Shown one piece after another: positions 56,038-64,000 of a stretch of DNA of 64,000 bases. Under the pieces are notes generated by a model. That model did not search any database, was not told the origin of the DNA, and worked only from the letters and a program-made list of their open reading frames with translations. Source of the DNA: Myxocyprinus asiaticus (taxonomy: Eukaryota; Chordata; Actinopteri; Cypriniformes; Catostomidae). Where the stretch lies: the NCBI RefSeq assembly GCF_019703515.2, contig NC_059368.1, forward strand, positions 36,781,831 to 36,845,830, written 5' to 3'. Position 1 is the stretch's first letter. Each line of letters begins with the position of its first letter. The translations under genes and the position numbers were made by a program.

Positions 56038-57654
56038 CAGTGGTGTGAAAAAGTGTTTGCCCCCTTCCTGAGTTCTTATTTTTTTGCATGTTTGTCACAC
56101 TTAAATGTTTCAGATCATCAAACAAGTTTAAATATTAGTCAAAGATAACACAAGTAAACACAAAATGCAGTTTTTAAATGAAGGTTGTTATTATTAAGGG
56201 AAAACAAAATCCAAACCTACATGGCCCTGTGTGAAAAAGTGATTGCCCCCTAAACCTAATAACTGGTTGGGCCACCCTTAGCAGCAACAACTGCAATCAA
56301 GCGTTTGCGATAACTTGCAGTGAGTCTTTTACAGCGCTGTGGAGGAATTTTGGCCCACTCATCTTTGCAGAATTGTTGTAATTCAGCCACATTGGAGGGT
56401 TTTCGAGCATGAACTGCCTTTTTAAGGTCATGCCACAGCATCTCAATAGGATTCAGGTCAGGAGTTTGACTAGGCCACTCCAAAGTCTTCATTTTGTTTT
56501 TCTTCAGCCATTCAGAGGTGGACTTGCTGGTGTGTTTTGGATCATTGTCCTGCTACAGAACCCAAGTTCGCTTCAGCTTCAGGTCACGAACAGATGGCCG
56601 GACATTCTCCTTCAGGATTTTTTGGTAGACAGCAGAATTCATGGTTCCATATTATCACAGCAAGTCTTCCAGGTCCTGAAGCAGCAAAACAGCCCCAGAC
56701 CATCACACTACCACCACCATATTTTACTGTTGGTATGATGTTCTTTTTCTGAAATGCGGTGTTACTTTTACGCCAGATGTAATGGGACACACACCTTCCA
56801 AAAAGTTCAACTTTTGTCTCGTCAGTCCACAGAGTATTTTCCCAAAAGTCTTGGGGATCATCAAGATGTTTTCTGGCAAAAATGAGACGAGCCTTAATGT
56901 TCTTTTTGCTCAGCAGTGGTTTTCGTCTTGGAACTCTGCCATGCAGGCCATTTTTGCCCAGTCTCTTTCTTATGGTGGAGTCATGAACACTGACCTTAAC
57001 TGAGGCAAGTGAGGCCTGCAGTTCTTTGGATGTTGTTGTGGGGTCTTTTGTGACCTCTTGGATGAGTCGTCGCTGCGCTCTTGGGGTAATTTTGGTCGGC
57101 CGGCCACTCCTGGGAAGGTTCACCACTGTTCCATGTTTTCGCCATTTGTGGATAACGGCTCTCACTGTGGTTCTCTGGAGTCCCAAAGCTTTAGAAATGG
57201 CTTTATAACCTTTTCCAGACTGATAGATCTCAATTACTTTCTTTCTCATTTGTTCCTGAATTTCTTTGGATCTCAGCATGATGTCTAGCTTTTGAAGATC
57301 TTTTGGTCTACTTCACTTTGTCAGGCAAGTCCTATTTAAGTGATTTCTTGATTGAGAACAGGTGTGGCAGTAATCAGGCCTGGGTGTGGCTAGAGAAATT
57401 GAACTCAGGTGTGATAAACCACAGTTAAGTTATGTTTTAACAGGTGGGGCAAACACTTTTTCACACAGGGCCATGTAGGTTTGGATTTTGTTTTCCCTTA
57501 ATAACAACCTTCATTTAAAAACTGCATTTTGTGTTTACTTGTGTTATCTTTGACTAATATTTAAACTTGTTTGATGATCTGAAACATTTAAGTGTGACAA
57601 ACATGCAAAAAAATAAGAACTCAGGAAGGGGGCAAACAATTTTTCACACCACTG
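56038..57654 (-). mobile_element. Tc1-like transposon, full-length but broken
   Basis: TA-flanked, 1,617 bp. Arms of about 210 bp have the outer repeat CAGTGGTGTGAAAAAGTGTT / CAGTGGTGTGAAAAATTGTT. The inner repeat is CCTGTGTGAAAAAGTG, an IR/DR structure. It is inserted into a repeat whose other copy (44150-44940) is uninterrupted. Confidence 0.93.
56256..57279 (-). pseudogene. Tc1 transposase, one frameshift and one nonsense change
   Basis: Starts MLRSKEIQEQMRKKVIEIYQ with helix-turn-helix GKGYKAISKALGLQRTTVRA, then GRPTKITPR. The first acidic motif is LWTDETKVELFG. The frame is lost by about one extra base near 56655, just after GRLAVI. It resumes through QQDNDPKH-type sequence where one Gln codon has become TAG (about 56558). 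It continues TLEWPSQTPDLNPIEMLWHD to the end GGPTSY and TAA. Otherwise little decayed, so it died recently by two lesions. Confidence 0.9.
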
Positions 57655-57656
57655 TA

Positions 57657-58215
57657 ACTGAAACTGTGATGCACATAATTGACAGCGTATGAAATGTAAA
57701 AGCACTGCTGTCAAGCACAGTGTTCGGTTTGCTTGGAGATACAATTGCAGATGTTTTCAATCCGACTTAACACTTTTATTTCAGATTTCATAATCAGATA
57801 TTTTGTCTACTTTGTCGCAAATACAGTTGTGAGCTTAGTTAATTATTTTTGTTTAGAACTTCAACAGTTTAAGCAGCTTTTGGGAGCAACATTGCAGATA
57901 CCAAAAACAATATTCTCTGCTTATTTTCGATATGCACCAGCAGCCAGTGAATTCTACGGTATATTGATGTGAAAGTTGTGATGTTGCTTGGCAGGGGAAT
58001 GTCAGAGAAAAGTTAGTAGATTGGCTTGACATTCAAAATGAAATCGCTCGCATGCATTAAAATGAAAGTGGTCTACACTGGAAACCGTCCGTGGCATAGT
58101 TTGGAGAGCAGGCTTTTCTGCTTGGAGTATGATGTTTTTAAAATCACGCCGCATAAACAGTATACATGGTACAGCAAAATGTCTACTGATTGATACATTT
58201 CTACAATCGAAAAAA
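57657..58215. other. dispersed repeat continuation, then hAT-like relic
   Basis: 57657-57800 continues the repeat interrupted by Tc1. The 58000-58215 stretch and 59435-59456 (CACCCAGCCCTAAATG) may be one hAT-like copy split by the LTR element. Confidence 0.35.
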
Positions 58216-58220
58216 TATAC

Positions 58221-58518
58221 TGTAGAGCCGAGGAGGGCGGGGCCGGGCTGGAATGACGCACGCCTGGTCCCCAATCAGCCTGATGGGGCGCGCGAGGGTA
58301 AAGGTGACCGGGGACGACAGTTCGAGAGAAAGAGAATTACAGGCAGCTGTACTGTGTGTGTTTATGTTTGTGTGTTTTTGTTTAAGTTGTTCATTAAATT
58401 ATTATTTAAGCTGTCAAACCGGTTCTCGCCTCCTCCTTTCCCTCGCGCGCCCCCATCAGGCTGATTGGGGACCGTGCGTGCGTCATTCCAGCCCGGCCCC
58501 GCCCTCCTCGGCTCTACA
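58221..58518. repeat. palindromic hybrid LTR
   Basis: Begins TGTAGAGCCGAGGAGGGCGG and ends with its complement (CCTCCTCGGCTCTACA). Arms are about 75 bp. The junction falls at CTTTCCCTCGC, a short stretch resembling both joined LTR parts. The middle (58300-58440) follows the normal LTR. Confidence 0.85.
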
Positions 58519-59174
58519 CTCCTCCCAGCGTTGCCTCCCCCCTTCCCCTCCGGGGGGGGCGTGCCTTGCGCCCCGACTGCCGGCGGGTCATCCCCGCCTT
58601 CCTCGACCTGGGAGGAGACAGGAGGGGAAAAACAACAACAAAAACAAAATAGGCGAGGGAAAGGCCAACATGGAGCAACAGAGAGAGAGAGAGGAGAGAG
58701 AGAAAAAGAAACTCACCAGTTCTCTGATGCGCCGTCGCGTGGTCCTCGATCACTCCTCCACCCTCTCAGGCGGACGGCAGCCGCTCCTCCCCAGGTGGAC
58801 CGAAGTCAGACCTTCCACCCCCAGCGGACATAACGCCCCTCCGCGTTCCCGGCGTCCCGTGGGGACACTCCACCGCCCCTGGCAGCGGCCCTACCACTCC
58901 AGGCGGTCGGGGAGTCGCTTTCCTCCTCCCCCCGCGGACGGCGGTCTTCTCTTGACCCCTCCGCGTTCCCAGGGGACGGCAGGGCACTCCTCCGCCCCCG
59001 ACAGTGGCTCCCTCGCTCCAGGCGGTCGGGGAGTCCAGTCCCCACTCGGCTCGCGGACGGCGGCCGTTCCCAACGTCCGGGTGGTCGGGCTACTCCGTCC
59101 CCCGTCGGATGGCAGCGGCGCTCCCCTGAGTGGACGGCAGTGTCGAGGACTCTGCGACGGGAATCCCTTCTCCC

Positions 59175-59192
59175 TCCCGGGTTTCGGCACCA
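59175..59192 (-). promoter_or_regulatory. Primer binding site, tRNA-Phe
   Basis: Same 18 bases as at 8804-8821, again one base from the LTR start. Suggests shared priming with the Gypsy element. Confidence 0.9.
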
Positions 59193-59193
59193 G

Positions 59194-59429
59194 TGTAAGG
59201 GGGGTTCGAGGGAAAGGAGGCGAGAACCGGCTTGACAACTTAAATAATAATTTAATGAACAACTTAAACAAAAACACACAACCATAAACACACACAGTAC
59301 AGCTGCCTGTAATTCTCTCTCTCTCGAACTGATGTCCCCAGCCGCCTTTATCCCTCGCACGCCCCATCAGGCTGATTGGGGACTGGGCGTGCGTCATTCC
59401 AGCCCAGCCCCACCCTCCTCGGCTCTACA
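59194..59429 (-). repeat. 5' LTR of the non-autonomous LTR element
   Basis: 236 bp; minus strand starts TGTAGAGCCGAGGAGGG and ends CCCCCTTACA. Confidence 0.88.
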
Positions 59430-59679
59430 TATACCCTCATACCACCCAGCCCTAAATGAAAGGTGATTTTATTCACATCGAATCAAACTGCATCTAGCTT
59501 TTATGTGGTCAAAAACAACAATGTAAGAGGACATCATTCTCGCTGAGCACTATAATATTTCTTTGAACCTGCCCACCAATCATTTATTTAGGCTGAGATC
59601 TAAATAATTATGCCTGAATAATGCCACATAATGAATAATAAACCACATACTACCTGGTAATCCAGTGCATGACTGCGTA

Positions 59680-59991
59680 AGAAGAGAGTGCGGGTGCTAG
59701 ACTGCAGTCCTGACATGTCTCCAATTGAGAATGTGTGGTGCTTATGTTATGTTATGAAGCGCAAATCATAGCAACGAAGGCCTCGTACAATTGCGCAGCT
59801 GAAGACCTGAATAATGGATAAATGGGGGAAAATTCCACTTGCTAAACTAAAAAAACTTGTGTCTTCAGTGCCTAAACACATATTAAGTATTATTTGAAGA
59901 AATGGTGATGTTACACAGTGTTAAGCTCTCGACTGACCCAAGTTTTGGAGTGTGTTGCAATCATCTGATTAGTGAATCAGAATTGGGGTTG
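59680..59991 (+). mobile_element. Tc1-like relic, 3' end
   Basis: Decayed transposase tail (GTGCGGGTGCTAGACTGC; CCAATTGAGAATGTGTGG) and right arm (TTTTGGAGTGTGTTGCAATC; CAGAATTGGGGTTG). Same family as the relic at 34826-36978, opposite orientation. Confidence 0.7.
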
Positions 59992-60119
59992 CTTTTTATG
60001 CAGAAATAAATTCCATTTTGTTAATTTTGTTTGTTTTATTAACCATCACATATGTGCATTAGACAATCCAATACAGCAAAGCTTGGCACCTACTGTATCG
60101 CACCTACTGTATCCTTTAA

Positions 60120-60752
60120 AGGAATAGTTCACCCCAAAATTAAAATTCTCTCATCAATTACTCACCCTCATGCCATCCCAGATGTGTATGACTTTCTTTC
60201 TTCTGCAGAACACAAATGCAGATTTTTTGAAGAAAATCTCAGCTCTATAGGTCCATACAACGCAAGTGAATAGTGACCAGAATTCAGAAGGTCCAAAAAG
60301 CACATAAAAAGCAGCATAAAAGTAATCCATAAGACTCCAGTGGTTTAATCCATATCTTCTGAAGTAATATGATAGGCGTGTGTGAGAAACAGATCAATAT
60401 TTAAGTCGTGTTTTACTTTCAATCTCCACTTTCACATTCAGCCACCTACAAGACGGGGCTGGTCAAAGGTGGAGACTTCTAGTAAAAAATGGACTTAAAT
60501 ATTGATCTGTTTCTCACACACACACAACTTACATATATATATATATAGTAGTACGGATTACTTTTCAACTGGCTTTATGTGAGTTTTGTGTTTCATAGTT
60601 TTGGTCACCATTCACTTGCATTGTATGGACCTACAGAGATATTCTTCCAAAAATCTTCATTTGTGTTCAGCAGAAAAAAGTCATACACATTTGGGATGGC
60701 ATTAGAGTAAATAAATGATGAGAGAATTTTCATTTTTGAGTGAACTATCCCT
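60120..60752. mobile_element. MITE with TTAA duplication, complete
   Basis: Same family as 50832-51497. The ends are AGGAATAGTTCACCC and, inverted, AGGGATAGTTCACTC. TTAA lies at 60116-60119 and 60753-60756. Contains a short (AT)n at about 60532-60548. Confidence 0.85.
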
Positions 60753-60756
60753 TTAA

Positions 60757-61059
60757 GGAATAGGCCTAGTTCACCAAAAAATGAAAATCCCATCATCATT
60801 AACTCACCCTCATGTTGATAACATTCTTATTTCCGTGTAACACAAAATGAGATAGTATTATAATATATTAAAGGCAGTAAGTTAGCCAACTTTCATTGCA
60901 TCTTTTTTCCATTCAATGAAAGTAAATGGTAACTGAGTTTACCATTCTGCCAAACATCTCTTTTGGTGTTCTACAGAAGAAAGAAAGTCATATGGGTTTG
61001 GAACAACATGTGGGTGAGTAAATGATTATATAATTTTCATTTCATGGTGAACTACTTCT
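60757..61059. mobile_element. second TTAA-type MITE, abutting the first
   Basis: The left arm is GGAATAGGCCTAGTTCACC and the right arm inverted is GAAGTAGTTCACCATG. A TTAA follows at 61060-61063 and it shares the TTAA at 60753-60756 with its neighbour. A related but distinct subfamily. Confidence 0.7.
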
Positions 61060-61063
61060 TTAA

Positions 61064-61860
61064 CTCAGCAGAGAGAGGGATGATGCTCTATAGTGCTGCA
61101 ATGTTCATGCCTAACATAAAACGATCCATTTTAAGTCCCCATTAATGTGGAATATTGCAGATGGAAAAAAAGATAAAACAGAGACATCTCACCTCAACTT
61201 GAATGCACATCTGATTAAAATTATATATTCTGATAAATCACAGAGCTACTTTTCAAAAACGTCTTAATATCTGAACGCTTGTGATCCATAAAAGCGATGA
61301 GTGGGCTGCACATTTGGCCTCCAGCTCCTATTCTGAGTGTCTGTAATGCCTGGTTAAGCTTCCGGCTGCAATTTGGCACAGTTTGTCTTTTGGTCCCTGT
61401 AACTGCACCAACTCTCTGCCTGGAGCTCTTCCATCAATCCCTCCATTCAAAAAAATACAAATGTCTCTTAGTGGCACAGTGGGTTTATTAAAACACTAAA
61501 TTTGTATTTATTTATCTTTAGCCTTTCCACTCTGCTAAGTGCAGTAGAATCATCAGCCTTCTATTACTCTCTCCTTCCTCTAGGCTGTGTAGCATCATCT
61601 GCTTCCCAGCACTCTAAAAACAGCAAGCCAGCTCTCTTCAAATCAACAAACAAGTACACAAGTCTAGACATATGTCTACAAGTAGAAGCATGGAAAGTTG
61701 CATTTCCTCCAATGTTATCATGTGCTACTATTTTGAATCATGATGCACATGGTTGGTGTGACAATACAAAGGTTTAAAAGTTTTATTAATGGAGTCCATC
61801 ATCAAAACGCCCTATAGATCTAACCCTGCATTCTTAACAGTTTAAGTTACTGTACAATAC
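61064..61860. other. no gene recognised
   Basis: No exon or element end identified. Confidence 0.4.
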
Positions 61861-61864
61861 ATGG

Positions 61865-62290
61865 ACAAATGTATGTGGACTATCAAAACACCACACCAAT
61901 ATATGCTTGTTGAACATTTAATTTCAAAACCATGGACATCAACAAGGAGTTGGCCCTCCAGTGGCTGCTTTATTGGCTACTTCCACTCTTCTGGGAAGGC
62001 TTTCCAATAGATGTTAGAACATGGCTGCAGGGATTTTCTCCCATTCAGACATAAGAGCTTCAGTGAGGTCCAGCATTACCATTGGGTGATGGACCCTGGC
62101 TCGCAGTTAGCATTTCTAATTCATCATGTTTAGTGGCAATCAGGACTGGGCTTTGTCCAGGCCAGCTATGTTTCACACCAGACTCCTTTTTTATGGACCT
62201 CACTTTGTGCACAGGGGCACTGTCATGCTGGAACAGAAATGGAACCCCTCCATGTTGCTCTAAACATTTGGAAAATGTATGAAGTTTTCA
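61865..62290 (-). pseudogene. Tc1-like transposase relic, C-terminal part
   Basis: In minus sense VPFLFQHDSAPVHKVRSIKK holds the second acidic motif, then HSWPGQSP. A decayed stretch follows, and then LTEALMSEWEKIPAAMF, stop, HLLESLPRRVEVANKAATGG and PTPC. The PRR-EA-I-AKGGPT ending is diagnostic of Tc1 transposases. The first Asp and the Glu region are lost or mutated. Terminal repeats not identified. Confidence 0.8.
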
Positions 62291-62299
62291 TGCCTTTAT

Positions 62300-62690
62300 G
62301 CTTGATTTTGTGCATCTGTTGGTAGGGTGTGGCTGAAATATACGAAACTGCAAATTAGATGTGGGTGTATGGCCATGGCCATGTAGTGAACTATAATCTT
62401 AAAGATAATATCCAATTTCAGATACATTTGTAGTCATGAAAATTAATTCTAGCTACGAAGCTCCTGTCTGAACAACTGCATCTTACACAAAGAACCAACT
62501 GAATGAGAACATTTTAGTTCAGGGTTTTTCCTGCATTGAAATATTTAGGCGGCACGCAGGTGCAACACGCGTCAACCAGTATTCCCTCGATGTGAGTTCC
62601 GGTGGCAGGATAGCCTAGAGCGGATCACATGACTGTTTCATTAAACTGGGCTTTTCTCAATACCGTGGCACAGACAACAAAACTCCACTA
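62300..62690. other. no gene; repeat fragment
   Basis: CAGGGTTTTTCCTGCATTGA at 62520 also occurs at 28819 inside a hAT element. Otherwise nothing recognised. Confidence 0.35.
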
Positions 62691-62694
62691 TTGG

Positions 62695-63055
62695 TGCTGA
62701 CTACCACCCCTGGAGTCGCGAGTTCGAATCTAGAGTGTGCTGAGTGACTCCAGCCAGGTCTCCTAAGCAAACAAATTGGCCTGGTTGCTAGGGAGGGTAG
62801 AGTCACATACGGTAACCTCCTCGTGGTCGCGATTAGTGGTTCACACTCTCAATGGAGCATGTGGCAAGTTGTGCGTGGATCGCAGAGAGTAGCATGAGCC
62901 ACCACATGCGGAGTCTCTGCAGTGTCATGCGTGACAAGGCACGTGATAAGATGCGTGGACTGACGGTCTCAGAAGCGGAGGCAACTGAGACTTGTCCTCC
63001 GCCACCCGGATTGAGGTAGTGGGAATTGGGCATTCCAAATTGGAGAAAAGGGGAT
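62695..63055 (+). mobile_element. tRNA-derived SINE, copy 4, 5' truncated
   Basis: Starts inside the tRNA-like head (GCTGACTACCACCCCTGG), so box A is missing; box B GAGTTCGAATC is present. A 14-base internal deletion precedes GTAGTGGGAATTGGGC. Confidence 0.85.
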
Positions 63056-64000
63056 ACAATTATTATTATTTATTTTTTTAAAAGCAAGCAGTAAAACTTA
63101 GCTTAGTTTTGTACATGTAGTCTACAGGTTTGAGGCATTTTGGATCCATATTTCACAGGCATAATTAACACAAAAAGCTTAAACAAATGTTTCCATGCCA
63201 GTGTTGGGATTCAACACAGTAAAAGCATATGCACTGTATCATATATGGAAAGTGACGGTGGTGAATTTTACTACATATATGAGCTCACTAAAATGAGCAT
63301 AAAATAAGAGGTTTTCCAGCACCACCACTCCACTCAAGACTACACAGAAGCTCAGTGGAAGACCACATCACAAAGGAGGTAGATGATCTAACCAGACAGC
63401 AAAACCCAAACTCTTGGGTGAACCACACCAGAACTCATTATGGGCACCCTGTCTAGTGAGCTTCTAACTCTTTGTGAATCTGTCACAAAGGACTATAGAA
63501 TTAGGCTGTCAAAGTTATGGTATAAATATTTAACCCTTAAAGAGTTGATATTGAAGAGAAATGGAGTGAATTCGGTCTCAATGTTGCACTAAAACCTGAA
63601 ACGTGGAACATAAACACACAAAAGAAAACACACTCCTTTAAGCTGCACAAGTTGGCCAAGTGCTTTTAATTGAATCAAATAAACAGTGTTTTAAGAACTG
63701 AATGCATTAATAAGCCAAACAAAACCTGGAGGAAAACAAGTAAACGTTGCTATGGTGCAGTCTTATCTTTTGGTTCCAGGGAGAGCACTCAGACAGCAGT
63801 CAGGAACTGACTGACAGAGCAGAAAAGAGAGACTTCAATTTTGGTATCACTAAAGCTTACTGAAAGAAGAATATACTGTAGGGAAAAGAAAAACAAAAAA
63901 AAAAACAATTGAAAACGATCTAGTCAAAATAAGAGCAAATGTGCAAATAACTATCTAAAAAATGCGTGTATCTGCAAACAGTTTCTTTGTTTGAGGTAAA
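63056..64000. other. no gene recognised
   Basis: AT-rich; an A-rich run near 63886-63905. No exon, RNA gene or repeat end recognised. Confidence 0.4.

Larger units (their letters stand above)
58221..59429 (-). mobile_element. Non-autonomous GC-rich LTR element with palindromic left LTR
   Basis: A 1,209-bp insertion flanked by the 5-bp duplication TATAC (58216-58220, 59430-59434). The right LTR (59194-59429, 236 bp) is minus-oriented and is followed in element sense by a tRNA-Phe primer site. The interior 58519-59174 is GC-rich with degenerate repeats (GGCGGTCGGGGAGTC, CGCGGACGGCGG) and no retroviral domain. The left end is not a normal LTR: plus-oriented LTR sequence (58221-58445) is joined to the first 73 bp of a minus-oriented LTR (58446-58518). 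So both outer ends carry the same LTR terminus. Confidence 0.85.

Noticed and set aside
58253..59287. 344-codon plus-strand open frame, rich in Pro/Arg/Gly/Ser
   Set aside because: It runs across a GC-rich LTR element, starts inside one LTR and ends inside the other, and similar long frames occur on both strands. This is GC-driven absence of stops, not a gene.

Overview
This window looks like ordinary nuclear DNA from a teleost fish, most likely a cyprinid (carp/barb/goldfish group). It is AT-rich and contains vertebrate-type exons with GT-AG splice sites. Most of the rest is DNA transposons of kinds common in cyprinids (hAT-like, Tc1/mariner, TTAA-type MITEs), tRNA-derived SINEs and microsatellites. 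There are no prokaryotic features.

Host gene. Four consecutive exons of one minus-strand gene lie at 16172-15998, 14371-14274, 10868-10747 and 3767-3588. All four have good splice sites, and their phases join into one uninterrupted 575-nt reading frame. The product is recognisably NT5DC1, a HAD-fold 5'-nucleotidase domain-containing protein. HAD motifs II, III and IV are visible. The exons carrying motif I and the C-terminus were not found: 5' exons should lie at higher coordinates (possibly beyond 64000) and 3' exons off the left edge. No other host gene was recognised, so 16.2-64 kb is either a very large 5' intron of nt5dc1 or intron plus flanking DNA.

Layout. At 0-3.2 kb there are hAT-like relics and an intact-ended 1.4-kb hAT element. 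At 3.6-16.2 kb are the nt5dc1 exons. Their introns hold a deleted Gmr1-order Ty3/Gypsy element (6204-9190, minus strand, target duplication TGCAT), several MITEs and a broken Tc1. At 17.3-18.6 kb is a Tc1 pseudogene. At 20.2-23.7 kb are a SINE, an apparently intact recent Tc1/mariner (20848-22427, DD34E transposase) and a hAT element. At 24.8-31 kb are more hAT elements with 8-bp target duplications. At 31.9-33.2 kb a minisatellite is split by a TIR element. At 34.6-38.1 kb is a deep nest of transposons. At 40-47 kb are SINEs and hAT-like elements. At 47-53 kb are foldback and TTAA-type MITEs. At 56.0-57.7 kb is a nearly complete but broken Tc1. At 58.2-59.4 kb is a small GC-rich non-coding LTR element whose left LTR is palindromic. 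At 60-63 kb are two MITEs sharing one TTAA, a Tc1 relic and a truncated SINE.

Functionally, the window is one host metabolic-type gene embedded in transposable elements. The most unusual items are the palindromic LTR, the two hAT elements with different ends but one shared interior, the possibly active Tc1, and a TIR element carrying a tRNA-like internal promoter. I see no sign of a new defence or biosynthetic system.
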